Assembly: GCF_001458255.1 (NCBI RefSeq)
Contig: NZ_CYSB01000025.1
Location: 62,001 to 126,000, forward strand
DNA: 64,000 bases
Reading direction: 5' to 3'
Origin: Thalassovita autumnalis
Lineage (GTDB): Bacteria > Pseudomonadota > Alphaproteobacteria > Rhodobacterales > Rhodobacteraceae
In this document: positions 25,931 through 35,241 of the stretch, one piece after another
Numbering within the stretch: position 1 is the first letter of the stretch
Layout: every line of letters begins with the position of its first letter
Position numbers and translations under genes: made by a program
Notes under the pieces: model-generated
Seen by the model: only the letters and a program-made list of their open reading frames with translations
Told to the model about the DNA's origin: nothing
Databases searched by the model: none

Positions 25931-26814
25931 TGCGGATTTCTGAGGAATTACAACAGCATCTGGACAGTGGCGTCACCACGCTCTGCCGCTGTTGGCTGGT
26001 TGAGCGGCGCGATGGGCAGCGGCTGGGCTTCACCGATCATGATGGCGCGCTGGTTTTTGACGGGCTCACCTTTGAGGCTGACAGCGGCCTGACGGCTTCG
26101 GCCCTGCAACAGGCCACGGGCCTGTCGGTCGACAATGCCGAGGCGCTGGGGGCGCTCCGTTCGGCCAAGGTCAGTGAGGTGGATATCGCCGCCGGTCGTT
26201 ATGACGGGGCGGCGGTCACCTGCTGGTTGGTCAATTGGGCCGCGCCAGCTGAGCGCGCGGTGATGTTTCATGGATCTTTCGGGGCGTTGGAACGTTCCGC
26301 CGGGGCGTTTCGGGCGGAATTGCGCGGGCTGACCGATGCGCTCAATGAACCGATGGGGCGGAGTTTTCAGAAACCCTGCAGCGCGGTGCTGGGGGATCAG
26401 GCCTGTGGGCTGGATCTGGCCACGCCGGGTCTGCGCTATGACGGGACGGTTGAGGTGGTGATTGATGCCTCATCCTTGCGCTTCACGGCGTTACCGGGGT
26501 TTGAGGACGGCTGGTTCACCCGTGGCGCCCTGCAGGTTCTGGACGGTGCGGCGGCTGGGCTGCGCGCGCCGGTGAAACGGGATCAGACCGGGCCGAAGGG
26601 GCGCCTGATCACCCTGTGGGAACCTTTGCCGATCCTGCCCGCGCCGGGTGATACGCTGCGGCTGGTGGCGGGCTGTGACAAACGGTTTTCGACCTGCCGG
26701 TTGAAATTCAACAACGCCGTGAATTTTCAAGGGTTTCCCGATATTCCCGGCGATGACTGGATCACGCTGGATCCCAGCGCCAGCACCGCCCGCAACGGGG
26801 GCAGTCGGCGATGA
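25930..26814 (+). CDS. GTA hub protein (DUF2163/TIGR02218, g13)
   Basis: A 294-aa DUF2163/phage BR0599-family protein. The N-terminal domain (SEELQQHLDSGVTTLCRCWL, LGFTDHDGALVFDGLTFEAD) is followed by a C-terminal domain with conserved cysteines (FSTCRLKFNNAVNFQGFPDI). In the R. capsulatus GTA structure the corresponding protein is in the tail hub and can bind an iron-sulfur cluster. The Cys-containing FQKPCSAVLGDQACGLDL and ACDKRFSTC-like GCDKRFSTC segments here are consistent with that. Confidence 0.91.
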   Translation: MRISEELQQHLDSGVTTLCRCWLVERRDGQRLGFTDHDGALVFDGLTFEADSGLTASALQQATGLSVDNAEALGALRSAKVSEVDIAAGRYDGAAVTCWLVNWAAPAERAVMFHGSFGALERSAGAFRAELRGLTDALNEPMGRSFQKPCSAVLGDQACGLDLATPGLRYDGTVEVVIDASSLRFTALPGFEDGWFTRGALQVLDGAAAGLRAPVKRDQTGPKGRLITLWEPLPILPAPGDTLRLVAGCDKRFSTCRLKFNNAVNFQGFPDIPGDDWITLDPSASTARNGGSRR

Positions 26815-27260
26815 CGGTGCAGGGTCACGTGGTGGCTGAGGCGCGGCGCTGGATTGGCACGCCCTACCGGCATCAGGCCGCCTGCCTTGGGGCGGGGGCG
26901 GATTGTCTGGGGCTGCTGCGCGGCGTCTGGCGGGCGCTTTATGGCGCTGAGCCAGAGCCGCTGCCGCCCTATAGCCGCGACTGGGATGAGCCGCAGGGGC
27001 AAGAACAGCTGTGGCAGGCGGCGACGCGGCATTTGACCGCCAAAACCATGGATCAGGTGGCGGTGGGCGATGTGCTGTTGTTTCGCATGCGGCAGGGATC
27101 AGTGGCCAAACATCTGGGGCTGCAATCTGCCATCGGCGCGGCGCCGCGTTTTATCCATGCCTATAGCGGTCATGGGGTGGTGGAAACCGCGCTCAGCCAG
27201 CCGTGGCAGCGCCGGATCGTGGCGCGGTTTGGCTGGCCTGAGACCCCGCGCCAAATCTGA
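26811..27260 (+). CDS. GTA NlpC/P60 cell-wall peptidase (g14)
   Basis: A 149-aa NlpC/P60-type peptidase. It has the N-terminal VVAEARRWIGTPYRHQAA, the catalytic Cys32 in GADCLGLLRGVW and His near residue 101 in VAKHLGLQ. It should cut peptidoglycan at DNA delivery. The ATGA overlap with g13 shows coupled translation. Confidence 0.92.
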   Translation: MTVQGHVVAEARRWIGTPYRHQAACLGAGADCLGLLRGVWRALYGAEPEPLPPYSRDWDEPQGQEQLWQAATRHLTAKTMDQVAVGDVLLFRMRQGSVAKHLGLQSAIGAAPRFIHAYSGHGVVETALSQPWQRRIVARFGWPETPRQI

Positions 27261-27277
27261 GGAGTGAGAGGTAAGTC

Positions 27278-30200
27278 ATGGCAACCATTTTGTTTTCTGC
27301 GGCAGGCGCTGCAATTGGTGGCAGTCTGGGTGGCACGGTTTTGGGCCTGTCCTCGGTGGTGGTGGGCCGCGCGATTGGCGCCACTTTGGGCCGGGTCATT
27401 GACCAGCGTCTGCTGGGCGGCAGTGAGGTGGTGGAGAGCCCGCGCATTGACCGGTTCCGCCTGACCGGTGCGGGCGAAGGCGCCGCCATTCCGCAGGTCT
27501 ATGGCCGGATGCGCCTGGGCGGATCGGTCATTTGGGCCAGTCAGTTTGAAGAACACAGCAAGACCCATCGCGGTGGCAAAGGCAGCCGGCCCAGCACACG
27601 CACTTACAGCTACTCGGTCAGCCTGGCGATTGCGCTCTGTGAGGGTGAAATTGGGGGCGTGGCGCGGATCTGGGCCGATGGCACCGAAATTTCACCGCAG
27701 GATCTGACCTTGCGGATCTATCCGGGCAGCGACAGCCAGCTGCCAGACCCCAAGATGGAGGCGGTGGAGGGCGCGGGCCGGGTGCCGGCCTATCGCGGCA
27801 CCGCCTATGTGGTTATGGAGGATCTGGATCTGGCGCCCTTTGGCAATCGGGTGCCGCAGTTCAATTTTGAGGTGCTGCGCCCGGATCAGGTCTTCACCGG
27901 TGCGGAGGCGGAGCCTGCCGATGCCGTTCAGGCCGTCGCGCTGATGCCCGGCAGCGGTGAATACGCCCTTGCGACCCACCCCGCAGTGATCAAAAGCGGC
28001 GTTGATGGCGGGCGTGTGGCGAATGTAAATTCTGTCAGCAATCAGAGTGACTTGCAGACCTCACTGGATCTTTTGGCGCAGGAGTTGCCGGGCGCGCGGG
28101 CGACCTCACTCATCGTCAGTTGGTTTGGTGATGACCTGCGTGCGGGCCATTGCCAGCTGCGCCCCTTGGCGGAAACCGTGGACGGCGATGCTAAGGATAT
28201 GGCCTGGCAGGTGGCGGGTGTCGGGCGCGGTGCGGCGGGGCTGGTGCCCTATGCGGAGGGGCGCCCGATCTATGGCGGCACGCCCTCGGATGCCTCGGTC
28301 CTGGAGGCGATTGCAGCGCTGAAAGAGGCGGGGCAAGCGGTGATGTTTTACCCGTTCATCCTGATGACGCAGACCGCTGGCAACGGGTTGGAAAACCCAT
28401 GGGACGGCGCCGCGGATCAGCCGCATCTGCCGTGGCGCGGGCGGATCACTGGCGCAAGGGCCCCCGGCCAGCCCGGCAGCCCGGATGACACAGCGGCAGC
28501 AGATGCCGAGGTGGCGGCGTTTTTTGGCACGGTCACTGCGGCGGATTTCACGGTGAGCGGCGGCGCGGTGAGTTATCACGGCCCGGCGGAGTGGTCCTAC
28601 AGCCGGTTTATCCTGCACAATGCGGCGCTTTGTGCGGCGGCGGGCGGTGTGGATAGTTTCTGCATCGGGTCCGAAATGCGCGGACTGACCCAGCTGCGCG
28701 GCGCGGGCGGTAGCTTCCCCTTTGTGGCGGCGCTGAAGGCACTGGCGGTGGAGGTGCGCAGCCTGTTGGGGCCAGGGGTGAAGCTGGGCTATGCGGCGGA
28801 TTGGTCTGAATATTTTGGCTATCACCCGCAGGACGGATCGGGGGACGTGTTGTTCCACCTTGATCCCCTGTGGGCGGATGAACAGATCGATTTCATCGGG
28901 ATCGACAACTACATGCCGCTGTCTGACTGGCGGGAGGACCCCGATCATCTGGATGCGGCGGCGGGGGCGATCTATGACCTTGAGTACCTGCGCAGCAACA
29001 TCGAGGGCGGGGAGCTCTATGACTGGTATTACGCCCATGATGCGGCGCGCGCGGCGCAGATCCGCAGCCCGATCAGTGATGGAGCCCATGGTGAACCTTG
29101 GGTCTACCGGGTCAAGGATCTGCGCGGCTGGTGGCAGAATGTGCATCATGAGCGTATAGGCGGTGTGCGACAGTCCGCGCCCACCGATTGGGTGCCGCAG
29201 TCCAAGCCGATCTGGTTCACCGAATTGGGCTGCGCGGCGATCGACAAGGGCACCAACCAGCCCAATAAGTTTCTGGATCCCAAATCCTCGGAATCTGCAT
29301 TGCCGTATTATTCCAGCGGGGCGCGGGATGACCTGATCCAGATGCAATATCTGCGCGCCATGCTGGGGTACTGGGCGGAACCTGCGCATAATCCGGTCTC
29401 GGTCGAATATGACGCGCCAATGCTGGACATGTCGCGCGCCTTTGTCTGGGCCTGGGACGCCCGGCCTTACCCGGTGTTTCCGCGCGCCTTGGATTTGTGG
29501 TCAGACGGGGCGAATTACGCTCAAGGGCATTGGCTGAACGGGCGGGGGGCGGCGCGTTCGCTCGCCTCAGTGGTGCGGGAGATCTGTTTTGCCGCCGGGG
29601 TGAGCCGGATCGACACAAGCGCATTGCACGGGCTGGTGCGGGGCTATGTGGTGGATCAGCTGGGCGATGCGCGCGCTGCCCTGCAGTCCTTGATGCTGCG
29701 GCATGGGTTTGACGCGGTGGAGCGTGACGGGGTGCTGGTGTTTCGCTCGCGCGGGGCGGAGGTGGATGTTGACCTGTCAGAGGATCACCTGGCCCGGTCT
29801 GAGGATCTGGAAGGCAGCGTCGAAAAGTCCCGCGCGGGCGAAAGTGAGATGGCCGGCCGGGTGCGGCTGCGCTTTGTCGAATCTGGCGCGGATTACGATG
29901 TGATTTCCGAAGAAAGCGTGCTGCCGGATGAGGCGGCGCATGGGGTCTCATCCTCGGAAATGCCGATGGCGCTCAGCCGGGCTGAGGGGCGGCAGGTGGT
30001 GGAGCGCTGGCTGTCAGAGGCGCGGGTGGCGCGGGATCGGCTGCGGCTGGCGCTGCCGCCCTCGGCGCTGGGGCTGGGGGCTGGCGATGTGCTGGCCTAT
30101 CAGGGCGCGCGCTACCGGGTGGAGCGGGTGGAATATGCCCGTGAGCAACTGCTGGAGGCGGTTGAGATTGACCAGACCCTCTATCAGCCGCTGCCCATTG

Positions 30201-31201
30201 TTGAAGACGGATCGCCCGCCGCGCCTTTTGCCGCCCCGGTGCCGGTTTTGCCGCTGTTTTTGGATCTGCCACTGCTGCGCGGGGATGAGGTGGAGCATGC
30301 ACCGCATCTGGCGGTTTCGGCCACACCCTGGCCCGGCACTGTGGCCTGCTATCATTCGGGTTTTGATCGTGACTACGCGTTGCTGCAGGAAACCGCCCGC
30401 CGCGCCACGCTGGGCCAGTTGAGCGCGCCTTTGGCTAAGGGGCCGGTGGGGCGCTGGGACAATGCGGGCCGGATTGAGGTGGATCTGGCCTATGGCACGC
30501 TGGAGAGCCGCGATCCGCAGGAGGTGTTGGCCGGCGCCAATGTGATCGCCCTGGGCGATGGCAGCCCTGAGGGGTGGGAGTTGGTGCAATTCGCCGAGGC
30601 TGAGCTGGTTGGACCGGGTGCCGTTGCGGCATCCGAGGGGCAGGGCGGGCGCTATGTGCTGACCGGGCTGTTGCGTGGCCAACAGGGCACCGAAGGCGCG
30701 ATGGCGGATCCCTGGCCCCTGGGCACCTATGCGGTGCTGTTGGACGGTGCGCCGCAACAACTGCCGCTGGCGGCAAACACCCGGGGTCTGGCGCAGCATT
30801 TCCGCATTGGATCTGCCCGACGTGGCTATGACGATCCGTCCTATGTGCATGAGATCCATGCGTTTTCCGGCATCGGCCTGCGCCCCTATGCGCCGGTGCA
30901 TCTGCGCCACCAGCCGCTTTCGGATGGCAGCCTGTGGTTTAGCTGGATCCGCCGCAGCCGTATTGGTGCGGACAGCTGGGACGGGCTGGATGTGCCGCTG
31001 GGTGAAGAGAGCGAGGCCTATCTGCTGCGCGTTATGGCGGGCGACACCGTGCTGCGCGAGGTGCAGTTGAACACACCGGACTGGACTTACAGCGCCGCCG
31101 AACAGGCTGCAGATGGTGGGCTATCTGGTCATGTGGTGGAGCTGCGCCAGATCTCAGCCCGTTACGGCCCCGGCGTGGCGGCGCATCTGTCACTGGGGTG
31201 A
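27278..31201 (+). CDS. GTA megatron / tail-tip host-interaction protein (g15)
   Basis: A 1307-aa protein and the largest of the cluster. The N-terminus has a Gly/Ala-rich hydrophobic stretch (AAGAAIGGSLGGTVLGLSSV). The tail-tip core follows with VYGRMRLGGSVIWASQFEEH, then a GTA TIM-barrel-like glycosidase domain around residues 430-750 (GYAADWSEYFGYHPQDGSGD, IDFIGIDNYMPLSDWREDP, WFTELGCAAIDKGTNQPNKF). A long C-terminal beta-rich region ends the protein. It corresponds to the R. capsulatus hub/megatron protein that contacts the recipient cell. It is the last structural gene before cysE; head spikes and other receptor-binding genes are not in this window. Confidence 0.94.
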   Translation: MATILFSAAGAAIGGSLGGTVLGLSSVVVGRAIGATLGRVIDQRLLGGSEVVESPRIDRFRLTGAGEGAAIPQVYGRMRLGGSVIWASQFEEHSKTHRGGKGSRPSTRTYSYSVSLAIALCEGEIGGVARIWADGTEISPQDLTLRIYPGSDSQLPDPKMEAVEGAGRVPAYRGTAYVVMEDLDLAPFGNRVPQFNFEVLRPDQVFTGAEAEPADAVQAVALMPGSGEYALATHPAVIKSGVDGGRVANVNSVSNQSDLQTSLDLLAQELPGARATSLIVSWFGDDLRAGHCQLRPLAETVDGDAKDMAWQVAGVGRGAAGLVPYAEGRPIYGGTPSDASVLEAIAALKEAGQAVMFYPFILMTQTAGNGLENPWDGAADQPHLPWRGRITGARAPGQPGSPDDTAAADAEVAAFFGTVTAADFTVSGGAVSYHGPAEWSYSRFILHNAALCAAAGGVDSFCIGSEMRGLTQLRGAGGSFPFVAALKALAVEVRSLLGPGVKLGYAADWSEYFGYHPQDGSGDVLFHLDPLWADEQIDFIGIDNYMPLSDWREDPDHLDAAAGAIYDLEYLRSNIEGGELYDWYYAHDAARAAQIRSPISDGAHGEPWVYRVKDLRGWWQNVHHERIGGVRQSAPTDWVPQSKPIWFTELGCAAIDKGTNQPNKFLDPKSSESALPYYSSGARDDLIQMQYLRAMLGYWAEPAHNPVSVEYDAPMLDMSRAFVWAWDARPYPVFPRALDLWSDGANYAQGHWLNGRGAARSLASVVREICFAAGVSRIDTSALHGLVRGYVVDQLGDARAALQSLMLRHGFDAVERDGVLVFRSRGAEVDVDLSEDHLARSEDLEGSVEKSRAGESEMAGRVRLRFVESGADYDVISEESVLPDEAAHGVSSSEMPMALSRAEGRQVVERWLSEARVARDRLRLALPPSALGLGAGDVLAYQGARYRVERVEYAREQLLEAVEIDQTLYQPLPIVEDGSPAAPFAAPVPVLPLFLDLPLLRGDEVEHAPHLAVSATPWPGTVACYHSGFDRDYALLQETARRATLGQLSAPLAKGPVGRWDNAGRIEVDLAYGTLESRDPQEVLAGANVIALGDGSPEGWELVQFAEAELVGPGAVAASEGQGGRYVLTGLLRGQQGTEGAMADPWPLGTYAVLLDGAPQQLPLAANTRGLAQHFRIGSARRGYDDPSYVHEIHAFSGIGLRPYAPVHLRHQPLSDGSLWFSWIRRSRIGADSWDGLDVPLGEESEAYLLRVMAGDTVLREVQLNTPDWTYSAAEQAADGGLSGHVVELRQISARYGPGVAAHLSLG

Positions 31202-31330
31202 GCACTGGAGTGAGCAAGGTGGGTGAGGACAGATTTCCAACCGTGATGACAGGTTTCACGTCTTTGCGTTTTGCCAAGCTGCCCTATCTGGTATAGTGGG
31301 GCAACCCTGAGACTTCAGAGGATGGTAGAC

Positions 31331-32134
31331 ATGGCTGAAACCAGAACCAATTTGACCGACCTTGATCCGGTCTGGACGCAGATCCGAGCCGAGGCAGAGG
31401 ACGCGGTTCAGGAAGAGCCGCTTTTGGGCGGTTTGATCCACTCCAGCATTCTGCACCACGAAACCATTGAGGCCGCTCTGGCCTATCGCACCGCTGTGAA
31501 ACTGGCCTCGGCTGAGATGTCCGAGCAGTTGATCCGTGAAATCGCCGATGCGGCCTATCGCGCCGATCCTGAGATTTCGCTGGCGGCGCGGGCGGATATG
31601 GTGGCGGTGCGCGAACGCGATCCGGCCTGCCACCGGTTTTTCCAGCCGTTGATGTTCTTCAAGGGCTATCAAGCGTTGCAGGCTTACCGGATCGGCCATT
31701 GGCTGTGGTCCGAGGGGCGGCGCGATCTGGCCTATTTCTTCCAGATGCGGATTTCTGAGATGTTTGGCGTCGATATCCATCCCGCCGCACGGATCGGTAA
31801 AGGCATCATGATCGACCACGCCCATTCCATCGTGATCGGTGAAACCGCAGTTGTGGGCGACAATGTGTCGATGCTTCATTCGGTGACGCTGGGCGGCACC
31901 GGCAAGGAAGAAGAGGACCGCCATCCGAAGATCGGCAACGGCGTGTTGATCGGTGCAGGGGCCAAGGTGCTGGGCAACATCCGGGTGGGCGATTGTTCAC
32001 GCGTGGCGGCTGGCTCGGTCGTGCTGCAGGAGGTGCCGTGCAAATCCACCGTCGCGGGCGTGCCGGCCAAAGTGGTGGGTGAGGCAGGCTGTTCCCAGCC
32101 CTCGATCAGCATGGATCAGTTGCTGGGCAAGTAA
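31331..32134 (+). CDS. cysE: Serine O-acetyltransferase
   Basis: A 267-aa CysE. The N-terminal helical domain (VWTQIRAEAEDAVQEEPLLG) is followed by a left-handed beta-helix of hexapeptide repeats (FGVDIHPAARIGKGIMIDHA, HSVTLGGTGKEEEDRHPKIG). It makes O-acetylserine for cysteine synthesis; Asp/His of IDHAHSIVIGE belong to the active site. I start at ATG 31331 (MAETRTNLTDLDP) because AGAGGATGG lies 8-15 nt upstream. ATG 31322 is inside that site. It flanks the GTA cluster downstream, as in other Rhodobacterales. Confidence 0.95.
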   Translation: MAETRTNLTDLDPVWTQIRAEAEDAVQEEPLLGGLIHSSILHHETIEAALAYRTAVKLASAEMSEQLIREIADAAYRADPEISLAARADMVAVRERDPACHRFFQPLMFFKGYQALQAYRIGHWLWSEGRRDLAYFFQMRISEMFGVDIHPAARIGKGIMIDHAHSIVIGETAVVGDNVSMLHSVTLGGTGKEEEDRHPKIGNGVLIGAGAKVLGNIRVGDCSRVAAGSVVLQEVPCKSTVAGVPAKVVGEAGCSQPSISMDQLLGK

Positions 32135-32160
32135 GCCTTTGCGCTGCTGAGAGATTTGAG

Positions 32161-32187
32161 ACCCCGTGGCGCAGGCTGCGGGGTTTT
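32161..32187 (+). terminator. Probable terminator after cysE
   Basis: ACCCCG / CGGGGT stem (32161-32166, 32179-32184) followed by TTTTG, 26 nt after the stop. The loop is 12 nt, so strength is moderate. Confidence 0.6.
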
Positions 32188-32311
32188 GTGCATCATAGGG
32201 CCGCGGTGCGGCGGCCTAAGGCCGCTGTTTCGCGCTGGCAAAGAGTAAATAGGCTTAAAAGGCCACATCGCGGTTCGGACGCAGGGAACCCGTGGGCTGA
32301 AGAGAACCTTT

Positions 32312-32367
32312 CCGGTTCGTGCAGCGAACCGGATCGCGCCCGACCCCGCCCCCAAGGGCGGGCGCGA
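32312..32367. repeat. Intergenic palindromic repeat, copy B
   Basis: A hairpin CCGGTTCG-TGCAG-CGAACCGG (32312-32332) is followed by a GCGCCCGACCCCGCCCCC / GGGCGGGCGC palindrome (32336-32365). The same two-part arrangement, on the opposite strand, occurs at 48830-48890. It lies between the cysE and pdh terminators, a 381-nt gap with no gene. Confidence 0.7.
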
Positions 32368-32462
32368 ATATGATCGGGTGTGCAGATCTAAGTGCTGGCG
32401 TGTGATTAGGCGCCGCCGCGTGCTGCAAGCCGCCCCCGGGATCGGGCGCGATCCCACGTATC

Positions 32463-32491
32463 AAAAAAGCCCCGGCGTTCACCGGGGCTTT
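32463..32491 (-). terminator. Terminator of the pdhABC operon
   Basis: GCCCCGG / CCGGGGC stem with a 6-nt loop, followed on the minus strand by six T (the A run at 32463-32468). It lies 24 nt past the pdhC stop. Confidence 0.93.
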
Positions 32492-32515
32492 CTCGTGTAA
32501 AATCAGATGCTTGTC

Positions 32516-33829
32516 TTAGGCCAGCATGGCAACCGGGTTTTCCAGGTTGTCGACAATGGCTTTCAGCAGGTTCGCACCAACCGCGCCGTCGATGACACGG
32601 TGATCGACCGACATGGTGACCGACATGACGGTGGCCACGGTCAGTTCGCCATCTTCGCCCACAACAGGCTTCTTGGTGCCAGCGCCCACAGCCAGAATGC
32701 CGGCGTGCGGCGGGTTCACGATGGCGTCGAAGTTGTCGATGCCGAACATGCCGAGGTTGGAGATCGCGAAGCTGCCGCCCTGATATTCATGCGGGGCCAG
32801 CTTGCGTTCACGGGCGCGGGAGGCCAGATCCTTCATCTCACCCGAGAGGGCCGAGAGCGATTTCATATCCGCGTCCTGCAGAACCGGGGTGAAGAGACCG
32901 CCTTCGATCGCAACGGCAACGGCCACGTCCGAGGCTTTCATCTGCAGCACCCGGTCACCGGCCCAAACGGCGTTGGCTTCGGGCACCTGCTGCAGTGCGT
33001 TGGCCACGGCCTTGATGATGAAGTCATTGACCGAAAGTTTCACGCCGCGCGCTTCCAGCTGTTTGTTCAGCTGCGAGCGGAACTTCAACAGCGCGTCGAG
33101 CTTGATGTCGCGGCGCAGGTAGAAGTGCGGGATGGTCTGTTTGGCCTCGGACAGGCGGGCGGCGATGGTTTTGCGCATGCCGTCCAGCGAAACCTCTTCG
33201 AAGGTGCGACCTTCGTAGGTTTTGATAACGGCGTCGGTCGAGGGGCCGGTGGGTGCCGCTGCAGCGGCGGCTTTGGCCGGTGCTGCAGCGGGGGCAGCAG
33301 CGGCGGCAGGGGCAGGCGCGGCGGTGGCGTTTTCGACGTCTGCCTTCACGATGCGACCGCGCGGGCCGGAGCCGGAGAGCGTGGCCAGATCCAAACCTTT
33401 GTCGGCCGCGATGCGACGCGCCAGAGGCGAGGCAAAGATGCGGGAGCCATCCGCGCTGGCCGGAGCAGCAGGTGCCGGAGCGGCGGGTGCGGTAGCTGGG
33501 GCGGGAGCTGCCGCTTCGACAGCCGCAGGGGCCGCCTCAGCTGCAGCTGCGGCAGGTGCCGCGGATCCGATGTCATCGGCGCTTTCGCCGTCTTCCAGCA
33601 GAACTGCGATCGGGGTGTTCACAGCCACCCCTTCGGAGCCTTCCGCGATCAGGATCTTGCCAACAACGCCTTCGTCCACGGCTTCAAATTCCATGGTAGC
33701 TTTGTCGGTTTCAATCTCAGCGATCAGATCGCCGGAGGACACGGTGTCGCCCTCTTTGACCAGCCATTTGGCCAGGGTGCCTTCCTCCATGGTGGGGGAG
33801 AGAGCGGGCATGAGGATTTCAATAGGCAT
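32516..33829 (-). CDS. pdhC: Pyruvate dehydrogenase E2, dihydrolipoamide acetyltransferase
   Basis: A 437-aa protein. A lipoyl domain covers residues 1-80 with lipoyl-Lys43 in ETDKATMEF. An Ala/Pro linker, a peripheral-subunit-binding domain ([20 protein letters not shown]) and the catalytic core with the DHRVIDG motif near the C-terminus ([16 protein letters not shown]) follow. It transfers acetyl from lipoamide to CoA at the core of the PDH complex. It is third in pdhA-pdhB-pdhC. The E3 gene is not in the window. Confidence 0.97.
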   Translation of the reverse strand: MPIEILMPALSPTMEEGTLAKWLVKEGDTVSSGDLIAEIETDKATMEFEAVDEGVVGKILIAEGSEGVAVNTPIAVLLEDGESADDIGSAAPAAAAAEAAPAAVEAAAPAPATAPAAPAPAAPASADGSRIFASPLARRIAADKGLDLATLSGSGPRGRIVKADVENATAAPAPAAAAAPAAAPAKAAAAAAPTGPSTDAVIKTYEGRTFEEVSLDGMRKTIAARLSEAKQTIPHFYLRRDIKLDALLKFRSQLNKQLEARGVKLSVNDFIIKAVANALQQVPEANAVWAGDRVLQMKASDVAVAVAIEGGLFTPVLQDADMKSLSALSGEMKDLASRARERKLAPHEYQGGSFAISNLGMFGIDNFDAIVNPPHAGILAVGAGTKKPVVGEDGELTVATVMSVTMSVDHRVIDGAVGANLLKAIVDNLENPVAMLA

Positions 33830-33841
33830 CTGTCAGGCTCC

Positions 33842-35221
33842 TCAGCGGTAGGTCACTTGTTTCACAGCGGCGATCACCTCATCGGTGGTGATCAGCGCGT
33901 GGCGTTCCAGGTTCGCGGCGTAGGGCATGGGCACGTCCTTGCCGGTGCAGTTGATCACCGGAGCATCCAGGTAATCAAAGGCGCGTTCCATGATGGTGGC
34001 CGAGAGGTGGTTGCCGATGGAGGCGACCGGGAAGCCCTCTTCGATGGTGACGCAGCGGTTGGTTTTCATGACCGAGTTCAGCACGGTGTCATAATCGATC
34101 GGGCGCAGGGTGCGCAGGTCGATGACCTCGGCCGAGATGCCTTCTTCGGCCAGTTTGTCCGCCGCTTCCAGCGCGTATTGCATGCCAATGCCGAAGCTGA
34201 CCAGCGTCACATCCGAACCTTCGCGCCAGATGCGGGCCTTGCCGAAGGGCACGGTGAAATCATCCATATCCGGGACGTCAAACGAGCGACCGTAGAGGAT
34301 TTCGTTTTCCAGGAAGATCACCGGGTTGTTGTCACGGATGGCGGTCTTCATCAGACCTTTGGCATCCGCGGCCGAATAGGGCATCGCAACCTTCAGGCCG
34401 GGGATCTGCGCGTACCATGCGGCGTAGTCCTGGCTGTGCTGGGCGCCCACGCGGGCGGCGGCGCCGTTCGGGCCACGGAACACCATCGGTGCACCCATCT
34501 GACCGCCGGACATGTACAGCGTCTTGGCGGCGGAGTTGATGATCTGGTCAATCGCCTGCATGGCGAAGTTGAAGGTCATGAACTCAACAATCGGGCGCAA
34601 GCCACCGAAGGCCGCGCCGGTGGCGATGCCGGCAAAGCCGTGTTCGGTGATCGGGGTGTCGATGATGCGTTTGGAGCCAAACTCATCCAACAGGCCCTGG
34701 CTGACCTTATATGCGCCCTGATATTCGGCGACTTCTTCGCCCATCAGGAAGACGTTTTCATCGCCGCGCATTTCTTCGGCCATGGCGTCGCGGATGGCTT
34801 CGCGCACAGTCTGTTGTTTCATCGGGGTGCCTTCGGGCCAATCCGGGGTCAGATCGGCGGGGGCTGCCAATGGGGTTGCCGGGGCGGTTGCCACCGGTGC
34901 CGGGGCTGCTGCGGGGGCCGGGGCGGCCTCTGCTGCCGGGGCAGGGGCGGCGGGGGCGGCGATGTCATCGGCGCTTTCGCCCTCTTCCAGCAGCACGGCG
35001 ATCGGGGTGTTCACGGCGACACCTTCGGTGCCTTCCGCGATCAGGATCTTGCCGATGATGCCTTCATCGACCGCTTCAAACTCCATCGTTGCCTTGTCGG
35101 TTTCGATCTCGGCCATGATGTCGCCGGAGTTTACGGTATCGCCTTCTTTGACCAGCCATTTGGCCAGGGTGCCTTCCTCCATGGTGGGGGACAGGGCGGG
35201 CATGAGAATTTCGGTTGCCAT
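33842..35221 (-). CDS. pdhB: Pyruvate dehydrogenase E1 beta subunit with N-terminal lipoyl domain
   Basis: A 459-aa protein. Residues 1-80 are a lipoyl domain (Lys43 in ETDKATMEF) nearly identical to that of the adjacent E2. An Ala/Pro linker and the ~325-residue transketolase-like E1-beta follow ([60 protein letters not shown]). Lipoylated E1-beta is known in several alphaproteobacteria. It lies 20 nt after pdhA and 12 nt before pdhC. With E1-alpha it decarboxylates pyruvate. Confidence 0.97.
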   Translation of the reverse strand: MATEILMPALSPTMEEGTLAKWLVKEGDTVNSGDIMAEIETDKATMEFEAVDEGIIGKILIAEGTEGVAVNTPIAVLLEEGESADDIAAPAAPAPAAEAAPAPAAAPAPVATAPATPLAAPADLTPDWPEGTPMKQQTVREAIRDAMAEEMRGDENVFLMGEEVAEYQGAYKVSQGLLDEFGSKRIIDTPITEHGFAGIATGAAFGGLRPIVEFMTFNFAMQAIDQIINSAAKTLYMSGGQMGAPMVFRGPNGAAARVGAQHSQDYAAWYAQIPGLKVAMPYSAADAKGLMKTAIRDNNPVIFLENEILYGRSFDVPDMDDFTVPFGKARIWREGSDVTLVSFGIGMQYALEAADKLAEEGISAEVIDLRTLRPIDYDTVLNSVMKTNRCVTIEEGFPVASIGNHLSATIMERAFDYLDAPVINCTGKDVPMPYAANLERHALITTDEVIAAVKQVTYR

Positions 35222-35241
35222 TGTCAGTGTCTCCTCAGGGA

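Noticed and set aside
17212-31201. Prophage
   Set aside because: No integrase, attachment sites, lysis or regulatory phage genes; gene order and chromosomal flanks (mltG, cysE) match a domesticated GTA.
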